A DNA stretch of 64,000 bases, from contig JAJQJQ010000009.1 in assembly GCA_028622995.1 (NCBI GenBank), positions 2,542,001 to 2,606,000 on the forward strand, in the 5' to 3' direction. A program made the position numbers and the translations under genes. The first letter of the stretch is position 1; every line of letters starts with the position of its first letter. The stretch comes from Panagrolaimus kolymaensis (Eukaryota; Nematoda; Chromadorea; Rhabditida; Panagrolaimidae). Below the pieces are notes generated by a model. The model was given only the letters and a program-made list of their open reading frames with translations, was not told where the DNA came from and ran no database searches. Of the stretch, positions 1 through 12,901 are shown in pieces.

Positions 1-9
1 AATTTTTAG

Positions 10-1743
10 TACTGCCATAGCTATCAAAGCTATAGTCTACCCTGATCAAGAACCAACTTTGCATGTAATTAAAAATCATATTTATTGGGCTTGGATGCAA
101 TTATTTACCACCGATCTGGAAGCTTTGGACCAAACAAAAGAATGTCGAGCAACTCTTTTGGCTCCAAGAAGTCGAGATTATTGCACGACGGTTGGAGGAT
201 TTGCAAATCATGAATGCCCGGCTGATAGTTATGCCACACATTTTGTGATAGTTGAATATCTCGTTGTTCTCAAACTAATTTGTTGGCCTTTGTTATTTGC
301 ATTATTCGCAAAAACCGCTAAAGAAGTAGACGATGAAGCAGCAAGAATATGGAAATATCAATTTTATGGTTTAGCAACGGATTTCAGTTTACGTCCATTT
401 TTACCTCCGCCTTTGACTCCGCTTTTCTTTTTATGGGTTAGTTGCTGCCAATTATGTAATTGCGCTTGTGGGGCATTTAACAAAGCAACGTCCTTTACAA
501 CTTCCGATCATCCCGATGTTGCAACTCATTCACGAGCTACCCCACCTCCAAACAATTCAAAATATTCGGTTCTTTACATAAATCCTTCGGTGCCAAATCA
601 AAAACAACAACATTCAGTAAAACATTTTTATTGTCAAGCTGCATTAGATTATTGGAAATCATGTCTTGCGAATAATGAAAGCCGAATTGAAAGAAAATTA
701 AGCGCTTTTACAAAAACATTAAATGAAAAAATTCATCATTTAATTGTTGCTTCAAATTTTATTGGAGCTGCGGCTCTAGTTGAAGAAGAAAGAAAAATGT
801 GGAGTTCTAAAGACCCCACAGGTTCGAAAAGACTTTCAATAAATCCCAAATATAGATCCTGGCTCGTTCTGATTCCGGATTATTGTCCACCAAATAATTC
901 TAAACCTGTTCAAGAATTTCCACCAGAATTACAGAAATATGTGGATCATACTTCACAAAATGTATGTTTTTTCTTTTTTTGTAATTCTCAAAATTTGTTT
1001 TTGTAGTCCTTGGCAGATTTATGTAAGCAATGGAGGCAGAAAAAGTTGCATAATTTATTGAAAGAAAAATCCAACCAACTTCAACTTTCAACTATAGGTT
1101 TACCTTTGAATCCTGGAGGCCGAACAGGATTAGCAGGTCGAGGAAATTTAGTGAAATTTGGTCCAAATAATTTACAATTTTATGTTATTATTACTCGAAT
1201 GCAAAAATCTTCAGAATTAATTGTTTATTCTTTTCCCTTTTAAAAGGAATCAAAAAAATAATATTTTTTATTATAGATTTTAACGACGACGATGACTGAT
1301 AACATTGACCTCCCAAATAAGCCTCGATATGATTATAATCGAGCTGATGAATACCTTCACAATATTTTAACTACCGTTAATGTCCCAGATCCAAGTGCAC
1401 AAATATTTTCAACCAAAGGACATTTGATTGCTGGTCAAGTTGATATCTGTGTCGCCCATGTTTGTACACAACCATTACCGTCAACGGAAGACACCGATAA
1501 TGCTTGGACGGAAGCTGATGTTTGGGCTGTTAATTTAACGTAAGCTTTTTATCTTTTTAAAAATGAAACTCAAAACAAATAAACAAAATGGATTTATTTT
1601 TATTTTTCAGTGAACCAATTGATTATCAAATTCAAACGATACCCAATGGTTTTAAATGGCAATCAACAAATTTCGTGTTTCATCAATCACTAAGAAATGA
1701 ATTTGTTAAGAAAAGTTTACAAGCTTTTAACCTACAAAAATAA
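10..1743 (+). CDS. TRPM-family cation channel, 3' end (4 exons, partial)
   Basis: Only the C-terminal part is present; the first exon begins after a TTTTTAG acceptor at the window edge. Exons 10-961, 1007-1222, 1277-1539 and 1611-1743 join in phase and end in TAA. The first exon reads from the pore helix region into the last transmembrane helix and the TRP-box region (IWKYQFYGL, RPFLPPPL), which matches TRPM channels. Further on, a GGRTGLAGRGNL...FGPN motif and TDNAWTEADVWAVN match the NUDT9-homology (NUDT9-H) domain known from TRPM2. A Nudix box (GX5EX7REUXEE) is not visible between them, so I infer an ADP-ribose-binding or structural domain and not a hydrolase. TRPM proteins are membrane Ca2+/Mg2+-permeable channels. 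C. elegans relatives are gon-2, gtl-1, gtl-2 and ced-11; I cannot say which is closest. Family call is strong, subfamily uncertain. Confidence 0.85.
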
Positions 1744-4700
1744 AATTATAAATAGCATGATATCTATTTTTTTTTCCGTGATAAACTTTTGAGCTTTTTG
1801 TGGCAATGAACTTAAAATTTTCTTTCGTTCTTAAATGACTAAAAAATAAATAAGATCTCTTTCAATAATTTCGTTAATTTAAATAAAAATAATCAGAAAA
1901 ATATATAAAAAAAATAACAAGTATTTACAAATTGCTATAGTGTTTAAAATTGTTTCTTGAGTGTTTGTCTCGAAGTATCACTCTTCTCAAACAAACAAAA
2001 GAAATCCATATTTCTTAAAAGACCATTTTACTCACTCAACTCCATTGGATTCTAACAAAAGATTAAAGCGACAAGGAACTCAAAGAAATATAGGCATAAT
2101 GTAAGCTTATGCAAATTTCAAAAAGTATTGACCGGACATTGGGTTAGCGCATTTCTCCATCCTGAATGGTCTGCCTCAAAGGCTTAAGGAATAAAAGAAA
2201 AATAAAATGAAATGACTATTTTTTTTTTAAAGGAGCAGCTTTTGCTTATGCATTTGACTCACATTCATTATCCTTTTTTGGCTTGGATGAAAAGAGGAAC
2301 GTTCCATTTTTTTTTTCTTCTTCTCCACTCCATTTTTAAAAGTTAAAATAAGCTTGCCAATGTTGTTGCTCTATAGTTTTGGCGCCCTTTGGGAATGACA
2401 CAAAAATAAAATAAAAATTCTTAATTTCGTGAAAAATTTCCTTTTCTATCCAAACTCGTATTTGTTTAAAAAACTAAATAACTCTTCCAAAAAGCTTCAA
2501 AAAATTTTTTTATAACTTTTGTTTATTCTTTCAATCTGCTTCTTTGTCGTTTACTACTTATTTATAAAAATCCTGTAGCCAATAAAAAAGTTAATATAAA
2601 ACTAAACTCAATTCAATTTCGCGCTCAACTAAAAAAAAATAAAAAAATAAAGAAGAAGCGGATGATCGCCGGTAGTCGTCTCCTAAATGGTTCACAAACT
2701 AAACTACTCTCTTTTTTTTATTGCATCCACAAAAAAAAAGAAAGAAAGAAATGCAGGTGGTGATAGAGTCCAGAAAAAGTAGTTAGTTAGTCGTCGCTCC
2801 TTTTTTTTTCATCCTCCTCCTCTTCCACCTACTTAGCCAATTTTTTATTTTTTCGTTTTTAAACAGTCAATTTTAGTTTTTTTGCTTTGTTTGTTTTAGG
2901 TCCAAAAAAATTTTTTCAAAGAAGAAAATAAGTAACAAAAAAATAATAAAAAAAACCCTTAAATTGATTGGAAAAGACAAAATCGTTAAACTATTTTTTT
3001 TTTTGCTTTATAGGTTTTTTTGTTTTAATGAATTCTTTATCAATCAAAAACATTTATGTTTTTTTATATGCATACCTAACTTACTTTTTTTTTTTTACTT
3101 TGATGAATGTTATTCTTTCATTTTTTTATTCTCGCTTGCCTGTGTTGTGTTTTTTTTTCTTCTTCTTCCATACCTTTTTTTACTTTTGTTTTTGTTTGCA
3201 TTTTTAAAGAGACCTTTGACAAATTTATTATTGCAACATTACCATTTTTTAAATTTGTCATTATTTCTTCCCTTATCCCCTAAGACTATTCGGAAGCTAC
3301 TTGACAGTAAAGTCATTGTTGTTCTTTAAAAAAATATTTTGAAACCCTTCCATTTTTCCATCTTTTATTTTCTGAAGCTTAAAGCTTAAGCTCCAGTTAA
3401 AAATGCGACATTGTCCATTTTTTTTACAAGCTTCTTTTTATATTTATTTCTTTCTTCTGCCAAGTAAAAGTGTCGTCCAATGAATGCCATTGGCAATATA
3501 AAAACTCCAAAAAAGGGACAACAACGACAACAAGACGACGACAAAAAAGGCAATCAATAAATGCCACATTTTTTTCCAAAAAAGTGGAGAGAGAAGAAAA
3601 AAGCCACAACGAGTGTGCCATGGAGCCGTTCATGTCTTGACTAACAAAACTATGTATGGATGAAATAAAATGGAGCAAAGCAGAAAAACATAAAAAAAAT
3701 AAAAGTGAAGAAAGAAAGCCATCATCAATGGTTTATTTTAGTTTAGTTTTCTTTTTTTTCCAATTCCATTCCATTTCATTCTTTTTTTTATAATTTAAAA
3801 AATGATTTACAAAAGATTTTTTTCTTTTCTGTTTGAAGGACAACGTCAAAGAAAGTATTTTTATTAATAATTTTTTAAATGAAAAAATGAGTAAGAATTA
3901 TTATTCTTTTTTCCTTTTTTTGTCGTTTGCTTTTTTTTATTGTGTGCGGCTTTTCACGGACAGAAAAAAGGTTGTAAAGCAATTGTGTGTGTTGAGTAAC
4001 CTTGGCTCCAGTTCCTTTTCTCTTTCACTATTTCACCGATGATTTAATTGTTTTATTATTTTTTTTGTAAAAAAATTAATGTTAATTTACTTTTATCAAA
4101 AAAGCAAATTTTAAAAAAATCACTTTCAAAAGTGGACGCAAAAAAAAAACAACAACTTGTTTTTGTTGTTTGTTTTTTTTTCTTCAAAAGCGTCGGTGTG
4201 CTTGAAAGTGAAAATTGAAACCTTTCTCATTTTTCACGACAAAAAAAATATGTACACAAAGGTAAAAAAAGAGAAAATTAGCTACTCACATTCGCGTGAA
4301 AAAAAAAATAAACTTGTTTTTAACGTGTCGTCGTCGTCTGCAAGATAAAAGAGAGAAGGTTCTTCCCTCATCCGTCGTTGTCGTTGTCGGTCTCTCTTTC
4401 TCTTTTCTATTTCTCGCGCAAGTCTGACGACATCATCATTCACAAAAGAATGAATGCAACGAGCATGTGTAACTAACTAAAAACAACTTTATTTTGGATC
4501 GAGTTCATTTCGTTTCTCGCATTTTTTTTTATTGAGTCCCTTTTTTCCTTTTTTTTTTGCGTGTGTATATCCAACCAAAAAAATTCGAAAAATGTTTGGT
4601 TTATTTTTTAAATTTAATTCGAAACTTTTTATTTTAACTTTTTTTAGAAAAAATTAATCGAAATTCAACGATCTCAATTTCTTATTTATTTATTAATTAA

Positions 4701-4774
4701 AACTTATTTAAATTAATTTTTTACTGGTAAAAAATGGTTATTTAAATTTTACTTTCATTTAATAAATTTTTAAA
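1744..4774. other. Intergenic: 3' UTR of TRPM gene and 5' flank of CLIP-like gene
   Basis: About 3 kb without a supportable exon. The start holds AATAAA-like motifs near 1846 suited to polyadenylation of the TRPM gene. The rest is dominated by T- and A-runs, and open frames inside it encode only Phe/Leu/Lys-rich strings created by those runs. Slightly more GC-rich patches (for example 2655-2830 and 4330-4460) may be promoter or 5' UTR sequence of the next gene. Confidence 0.5.
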
Positions 4775-7700
4775 ATGTTAAAATCAACTTTGGATAAAGT
4801 AAGCAACATTTTTTAATTTAAAAAAGTTTGGTTTTATGTAAATTTTTTAAGGTTACAAATGATGCGGGACTTGTCACTCCATCATGTTTAGGATTTCGAG
4901 TGCTTGTAGCAAATTCAAACAATGAAATAGCCACATCCGGTGTATTACGATTTGTTGGTGAACTTGATGGTCAAGATGGGTTATTTTGTGGTGTAGAACT
5001 TAGTGAGGCTTTTGGAAAAAATGATGGCTCATATAAAGGTATGGACACTCTTTACAAATTTTTTACAATGCCTCTCCCATATTTTTCAAAAGCGTATGAA
5101 TGACCAATTTTAAGAATTTTTTCAAAATACAAAAAAAATAGAAAGAAATGACCAACCACTTTAAAAATTTTGCTTTTCCACCATAAAAAAAATTATTTTA
5201 ACAAAAAATAAAAAAGAAAAATAATAATTTGTGTTTTCTTGCAGGCGAATACTTTTTCCGGTGTCCAACTAATCATGGTCTCTTTCTTCCAATTCATCGA
5301 GTTCGTTTAGCTGAAAAGCAGCAACAACAACAAAGACGACAATCTCAACTATCTAAAATGCCCATACAACGTCCAGATGTGAGTAATAAAAAAAAATATA
5401 AAAATAGTTTAGTATCAATTTTTTTGTCTTTTTTTTTGTTTGTGGGTCATAGGTTTTTAGCTTTTGCTTGTTTGATTTTTTTCATTTTTACTTTTGGTTG
5501 CTTGCGGTTTGTGTTTATTTGTTGTTTATTTTTGCTTTTAATCAATTTTTTAATGGGGTTTATGGTTTTTAGCGATTGATAAAATCAGTTTTTCCTTCAA
5601 TTAATACAAGTTTAATTGGAAGTCAACTTTCAATGGATGTAAGCATGATGTCCACAAATTCTTCAAATTGGGTAAGTTTTTTGCTTGGAATCTTTTTTAA
5701 CCATTAAAATGCTAGAATACGAAACTTTAAAAAATATTTTCTCTTAAAAACTAAGATTTCTTTCTAACAATTCTCGCTTGATTTTTTCCAATTTACAAAA
5801 CTAATAATTTTCTCGTTCTTCCTTCTTTTTATGATCCGAAAATGAAAAAAACGGCGACATAAAAAATAATTTCTTCTTTTGTCTCATTCACACATTTTTT
5901 ATTTATTTTTTATTTTTTAAGGTGGAAACAAGCGACGATGATGGTGATAATATGTTTGATTCATGTACAACTTATAATGTTGCTCGTGTAAGCTTTCTTT
6001 TTTTTTCACTTTTGTTATTAAAAAAAACAATTAATTCTTTTCTGTCGGAAGAGGAAGAAAAAAAAATAACACTTTACACGTTTAATAACGAAAAAATCTA
6101 AAAAGCTGAAAGAAAAAAATGCGAAAAACAGAGATTTTTTTCATGGAAAAATAATTAACAGCCACATTATTGCCACAGATTTGATTTATTTTGATGCGGC
6201 GCTTTTTTTTTTGTCAGGTGGCCTTTGAGCTTTTTTTACATTTTTTATGCTTGATACTTTTAACTCTTTTTTTAACTTATTGGAAGGTGGAAGGGAGCTT
6301 TGTTGTTATTATCAAGCCACCAACTGCTTTTTTTTTTACCGAAACAACAACGCCCACTGGCATTATTCATTAAATAAAAAAAACTTACTTTTTTTCAAAG
6401 GTTATTTTTTTCGAGGATTTTTTATTTTTTTTTTTCGAAGATAAAATAAATTAAAACAAAAAGTTGCTATTTAAAAAATGGGTGAATACTGAGGTTTTTA
6501 TTATTTTTTATTATTTTTTAAGCCTCAATTTATGCTACAAGAAATAGAAGATCCTCGACCTTTATTTGCAATGGATGAAGATGATTATAGTCCCACGAGT
6601 GATACTAATGTTCCAATTGATATGTTTACAAACGGAAATTGTAAGTTTCCAAAAAACAAATTTCTGTAAGCCAAAAATATTAATTGCCTACTTTTTTAAT
6701 TTAAGTTAGTACAAGTTATGTTGTAACAAATCCAATGATGAATCGACATGATCTCCCAATAATTGGAACCCCTCCAGTAACCGATGATCTTGAAACTCCT
6801 TTAGTTGAAGAAAATCCAATCAATGGAAATTTTATTCATCAAACAACCGTAAATAATTATGCGATATCTCAAAATTTTATTGCTTCTAACCCCGCTGAAA
6901 AAACTACCGTAAATAAAACTCCAGAAAATAAAATAATTAAAAAGAGTAAATCACCAATAAATAATTCAAAAACTCCAACAGCCGCCGAACCTGAAACCCC
7001 TCAGCAACGTGAAAAGCGAGAAAAAAAGCAAAGAGTTAGTTATTTGTTATTTTTTAAAAAATTTTTATGCAAAATTTTTTATATTTTTTTTAGGTTTCAT
7101 TGCGAGAAATGATAACAGCCCCTCCACCAACAAAGTTGCCGGATAAACCTAAAAAAATTTCCAAGCAACAACAATTGATGGATCAAATATTAAATAATAT
7201 GAAAGAGCAAAAAGAACCCCCGAAAAAGCAAGCAAGGCCAAAGTTATCCGATCTTTGGAGTCAAGCACCAGAAAAGACGACAGAAAAATCTGCCGGCGAA
7301 GGAGGAGGAGAAGAAGGTGGCGATGAAAATGGTAAGGATATTATCTTTTTTCTTTTCTTTTTGTTGCAATTAATGGACCATAAATTTTCTATCCCTTTTT
7401 TTGTACCTAATTTTTTTCCTACGCTTTTTTTAATATTAATTTATTTTTATCTCTCATTTGTATTTATATATTTTTTTTCTTAGATCCTTTTCTCCTATTT
7501 TCCTTTTCTATCGCTTGCTTTTTTTATTTTTGTTATTTGATCTTCCATTCACAAATTTGCTATTATTTATCGTTTTTTTCGTTTCTTTTAGTTTCCCTAA
7601 AACGGTGTACTTCACTAATAACTAACTAAATAACGGAAATTGAGATATTTGTCGTCGAGATCATTTCTTTTTTGTTATATATGCTTTTTATCCTTTATAA

Positions 7701-10700
7701 ACAATAATATACATTAATAGTGTAAACTCTTTTTTTTTTAAAAATTGAGGGTGGAAAAGCTGCGCTTTAGCTTTCCTTATTTTTTTTTCTTTTCAAGTAT
7801 CTCCACTTCCACTTTTGACAGCTCTCTTCTCCCGATCTCGATTTTCACAAATAAGCACTTTTTTAGTTATTGTTTTTCTTTTTTTCTTTTTTGTTGTTGG
7901 TCAATTACTTATGCAAATCGCTCTTTTTTGTTTGTAGTGTTTAGGCTGCTCACAAAAATAAAAATGATTGACAAAAAAGTTTTTCCTTTATTTCGCTAAT
8001 GCTTTAAATTTTTTAAACTAAAAAAGCCTATTTTACAAAACTTTTGAGCTACGAAGATTTTGTATTTTTGCTTGTCCAAAAAAAGCTTAATTCACTTTTT
8101 ACAGCCCAGCGACAGCTTTAAAATGTGAAAAACTGTAAATTCAAAAGGCTCATTTTTTTGAAGGTCATCGCTATTTTGCATAAAAAAGAATTTAAAACCA
8201 CCGTCGCCATCGTTGGACATCGATTGTCATCGATACTTTCTTTCATTTCTTTGGTTTTTGGTTTGCTTCCGATCGGTTTCTTTCACAAAAATTTGATTAT
8301 AAAAATTTCTTTTTTTCCACTATCTTTTTTTATTCCATTTTATGTGCGGCAATTTTTGCCTCGCCGAGGTCATTTATTTTTACAATCCTTTGGTGGTCGT
8401 TTTATTTTCATGTAAAAAAATTAAAAAGGCCAAAAAAAAATTGAAAAATTCTAATTAGTTTTCGGCATTTTTTTTTTCTTCTGGAGTTCACGCATTTCTT
8501 TTTCTTTTCTTTTTTCTGGATGAGTGAGAAGCAGCATTAAAAGCAGAAGACAAAAAACAAAACAAAAAATAGGATGGAGAGTTAAGCCAGTCACTCGCTC
8601 ACTTCAATGGGCATTATTTTTAAGCCGCCATCTAAAAACGAAACAAAAAAAAATACATCTTTCATTCTCACAAAATTTTTTTCTCTCCATTTTTGGCTGG
8701 GTTTTTTTTGTTATTTTTTTGCATAAAAAATGTCTTTTTTTCTCCAAAAATCTACCTTTTCAAAAAAAAACATGAAAAAAAAGACACATAAAAGTCAAAT
8801 AAATGTATTTAATTTTAGTGCTTTTTTTGTTTTATTTTTATTGCATCGTATTATTATTATTATTTTAATGGATAGATACTTTTTTATTCATAAGCTTTTT
8901 TGGCTTTGGCCTTGTCCTTGGTTTTGGTCGGTCAAAAACTACGTCTCTTTAAAAAAGACGTGAGCAAAAGACAAAAAAAATAAATAAACATGCCTTTCTT
9001 TAACTTTCTTTTCTTTTCATTTTTTTTGTGTGGCATTTCATCATTTTCTTTTCTTCTTTTTTTTCTTGGCTGGCGCCTTAAGGGAATTATTTTTTTTGGA
9101 AGCAAGCTGAGACTCTCAGAAACTTACACTCATGTTTTTTTGTTTTTTTTTATTGTTGCGAAAATCGTTTTTTTTTTTGCTAATGTCTTATTCCTTTTTC
9201 CTTTTTTTTTCTTGTTTGAGTTTCTTTTTTATCTTATTTCAATTCAATTTCCCTAAATTTTAGATATGACTCAACAAAAAAATGAAGATGAAAAAAATAA
9301 ACGAGCTTTGAAAGCAATCAATCATCCACCAGCGAAGCCCAGGAATCCACCCAAACCTCGGCAATCGTTATTACCTCCAAAAATAACTGCTTCTGCCACT
9401 CCTAAATCTTCTGGATTAGCTGAAAATAATGAAACTGGAGAAGGAGTAAAAATGCGAACTCCATCCACGAAAAATGTTTCTGGATTTAAATATGGACCAG
9501 AAACAACGAAAACTACTCCACGAAATTCTCAAACTGATGGAAGTTCTGGAGCTGAATCAGAAACAACGCCTGTGGCAGCAGGAAAAATAAATGCGACAAA
9601 ACGAACTTCTCGCTTGGCACCTTCTTCAACAACAACAACTCGAAGACCAGGTTCACAAATTTCTGTTGCATCTTCAAAATCTTCTACAACTTCAAAAGTC
9701 CCTCCTTCTTCTGCCACAACAACAGCGAATTCAATTCGAACAAATAATACATCCAAAACAGCGACAACAAAAACTGCCACAACGAAACCAATAAAAAAGC
9801 CAAATGAATTTGAACGAAAATTAATTCAACATTACAAACGAGTTTCACGAATTTCCACTGTAATGAGTTTGGTTTCGGGTAATTTGGCCGTTCAACTTAA
9901 TGCTCTAACATTTAAATATAATCTTGGAAATGATACAATTGCAGCAAAAAATTTAGAAATTAATCATCTTCAAATTTCATCTAAAAATTGTAAGTTTAAG
10001 GATTCAAAGATTAACGAAAAACAAATTTTTTTCGAGAAAATCTTCTTTTTTTTGGGGATATTTCTTTCCATTTTTCGCGCACGTGACGATGCTTCTAGAA
10101 ATCTAAGGTTGAAAATAAGAATATTTAAATTTATTAAAAACTGATTTTTGATTATTATTGTTTCCATCTCTTTCCGACTCCAGCAACCAACTAAAATGCG
10201 GGAGAGGCGGAGGTTAAAAGATGCAGCACCGCCTTTCGCCTCTTTTTTTTATTTTTAATATTTACATTTACATGAAACGACGACGCACATTTTAAGATTT
10301 AAGAGTCTATTTCCCATCAACTTCTCGCCACCCTGAAGTAGTGCTTTAATAAAATAAAAAAAATAGAAGCGATTATCAACAAAAAATTTAAACGGTTTAA
10401 TTTAATTTAATTTCCTGCAAATATTTTTATTTTATTATTGTCCAAAACTTTTTTATTTTGTGTGGCCTTTCAAGTGGCAGATTAAATTATTTTCGAATTA
10501 TGGCATTTTTAATTAATATTCCGTCAACAAAAGTTGCAACCCGCGCATATACAGCTTCCACCATTTGTTTTGCATTAGTTATAATATGCTCAGCATTTTG
10601 TCTTTGCATAGAATGTGACGCTAAAAAATGGCTTACACTAAATATTTTTATTGTTACTTTGGCAATTACGCCTTTAATTGTATTTCGTTTTGCAGTGGAA

Positions 10701-12585
10701 GAATCATATAAAGAGCAAATCAAAACTCTTCATGAACAACATAAAGAAGAGGTAAGTAAATTATTTATTTTTTTGTGTTTTTTTACAATCCAAAATTTTG
10801 ACGATTCCGGAATGTGTTAGAATCACAATTTTTTATTTGCGATTTTCTCTGCTATTTTTAGTCATTCCAAAATTGCCATTTTTTATTTGAAACTAGACAG
10901 ACCTTAAAAATTCAATAAAGCAACAAAAAAATTTGTTTACCCCTTTTAATGCTTTAAAATTTATTCGATTTTACAACTTTTTGATAGCTTTTTTTCTTTT
11001 TGATTAAACAAAAAAAATGATTGCATTTTCTTTTATTTTTTCCTTTAAAAAAATGGTAAATGAGATGAACGATATTTTTTAAACCAGATTTATTTATTTT
11101 TTTGCAACAATTTATCTTCACTTTTTTTCGTAAAAAAAGCTGCCTACAAAATCCAGTCAAGGGATTCATCCATTTCGATCCTCAATGGTTTTTTTAATAT
11201 ATAAAAACAGCTTTTTTTCACACTCTAAAAAAGTGATTGAGGGAAGAAGAAAAAAAAATCAAAAAATCAATTCTTTTATTACTAAAAAAAAGTGAAGAAG
11301 AATTTTTTTTTTGAGGGAAAAAAGATAGATTTCAAGGTTTGATAAGTAACTCTCAACTATCAACGCAATTCTCACTCCTCTTTTTAACACCCCACCCCAT
11401 CTTCTTCTTTTATTTTTTCATTTCCATCTTTCCAATAAAAAAGGCTATCTTTTCCAAGGATCTATGTGGACACCAATCCTTAATTTAAATTTGAAAAAAA
11501 AAAATATTTGACCTAAATTTAAATAAACAAAAGTATAAAAAAATCAATGAAATGAAGAGAAAATATTAATAATAGTTTTCAACTAAAAAAAATTTTTAGC
11601 TTGAAAAATTGCGTCAAACCAAAGATGCAGAATATCAACAAATTATTAAAGAATTAAAACAAACTCATTTGGCAGAAATTGATGATCGAGATGTCAGTTA
11701 TTTGCAAGTGGATACAGAACTTAAAGAATCTCAAAGAAAAATTCAAGAATTAAGGAAAGCTTTGAATGAAGGGACAGATGCTAAAATTACTGTAGGAATT
11801 TCTAATTTTTAAGGGCTCAAAAATAGTTAATTTAATTTTTAGACGCTCAATTTGGAAATTAAAAGTCTCCAAGATATGCTTGAAATTAAAAATAAAGAAG
11901 CCACAGAATTACTTAAATCCAAAAATCGATTGGTTGCTCTTCAAGAAAAGTTCGATGAACTTGAAAAGGATTTCAAAGCCCTTCAATGCGAATACGAACA
12001 AGAATCATATAATTTCAAAATGAATCGAGATGTCAATAGGTAATAATAGCACACGACGATAAATATTTTATAAATTTACATCAAAATTTTTGTAGGTCCC
12101 TTCGAGCAGAAAACAATAAAAAAGATTATAAAATAGAAGAATTAACATTTAAAATAGATAAATTAGAAAAGCGCCAAAAAATTTATCAACAACGAATTGA
12201 TGAACTTGAAACTACGAATCATGCCAGTGGCTTAGCAAATAATTCATTCCTTGAAGGTGGAAGTTTTAATAATAGCTTTATTGAAACTGATCATGATCAC
12301 GATCAAGGTGATTCATCTGAAAATGATACAGAAGATTCAGAAAAAATAAAACGAAGGAGTTTACTTTCAACTTATCAAGAAGCCGGGCGAAAAGCCATGG
12401 TTGAAAGCGTTCATCAAGATGTTATTCATTGTCCTGAAGGGAAATATCATGGTTCGTTGTTTTTAAACTATTTTTCTTAGTTAATTAATTCATTTAAATT
12501 TTTTGTAGAAGAAGATGAAGATGAAAATGACACAGCTTCGCAAGACACGCCTCAATTAGAATCAGATGATCCTGAAACTTTTTAG
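4775..12585 (+). CDS. clip-1: CLIP-170-like microtubule plus-end protein (CAP-Gly + coiled coil), 14 exons
   Basis: Exons 4775-4798, 4852-5038, 5245-5378, 5573-5671, 5922-5987, 6523-6640, 6706-7034, 7094-7331, 9264-9989, 10696-10751, 11600-11791, 11843-12039, 12096-12451 and 12509-12585 join in phase to about 932 residues. Residues ~15-100 form a single CAP-Gly domain with the GKNDGS core that binds the EEY/F tails of tubulin and EB proteins. A Ser/Thr/Pro/Lys-rich basic linker follows (residues ~115-560), typical of microtubule-binding linkers. The C-terminal third is a long coiled coil (HEQHKEELEKLRQ, QEKFDELEKDFKALQ) ending in an acidic tail. One CAP-Gly plus this length fits nematode CLIP-1 better than dynactin p150 or tubulin chaperones. 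The start is the first ATG and leaves an 8-codon exon with a 53-nt intron. The 1.9-kb intron 7332-9263 is the largest. No zinc knuckle is seen at the C terminus. Confidence 0.85.
7332..9263 (+). other. Large intron of the CLIP-like gene
   Basis: Bounded by GTAAGG and AAATTTTAG, phase 1 on both sides. Internal open frames are T-run artefacts (Phe/Leu-rich). No exon with plausible composition was found, though it could hold an enhancer or an alternative promoter; the downstream exon begins with an in-frame ATG at 9266. Confidence 0.5.
10500..10751 (+). CDS. Possible alternative first exon encoding two transmembrane segments
   Basis: An ATG at 10500 opens a frame that runs without a stop straight into the coiled-coil exon 10696-10751 in the frame that exon uses. 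The 65 codons before 10696 encode two hydrophobic stretches (TICFALVIICSAFCLCI and LNIFIVTLAITPLIVFRFA) separated by a short polar loop. Base composition is visibly more balanced than in the surrounding T-runs. The main transcript splices 9989 to 10696 in phase, treating this as intron; acceptors further upstream would hit stops. It would therefore have to be an alternative promoter isoform giving a membrane-anchored coiled-coil protein. It could also be chance. Confidence 0.4.
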
Positions 12586-12901
12586 CTTTTTAATTTTACA
12601 AATTTTTTAACGACACACAACTGCTTTGGTTTTTAGCTTTTTTATTTTATTTTTAAGTGATCTCACACACGGGAATTTCAAATATATAAATTTTATTTTA
12701 TATAACAAAGTGATTTTTTTAATTTCCATTATGAAAAATAAAGTGCTTATTTTATTCTAAATATTAAAACTTTTAAAAACATTTATTAAATTTTGAAATA
12801 ATAAATTCTTAAATTTTTATTTTTGGCATTTAATTAAAATTAAAATAAATTGAATTTTTTTTTAACGAAACAAGAAACAAAAAATCAAAAAGTGGATGAA
12901 T

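Noticed and set aside
2964..3329. Open frame of 121 codons upstream of the CLIP-like gene
   Set aside because: Composition is almost all Phe/Leu from T-runs, an overlapping frame is equally long, and no splice or start context supports it.
7745..9256. Several hydrophobic frames in the large CLIP-like intron (7745-7999, 8125-8415, 8524-8775, 8990-9256)
   Set aside because: All are T-run driven, overlap one another and lack consistent splice sites; the flanking exons join in phase across the region.
9529..9780. Reverse-strand frame over the CLIP-like basic linker
   Set aside because: Mirror image of the Ser/Thr/Lys-rich coding exon on the plus strand.
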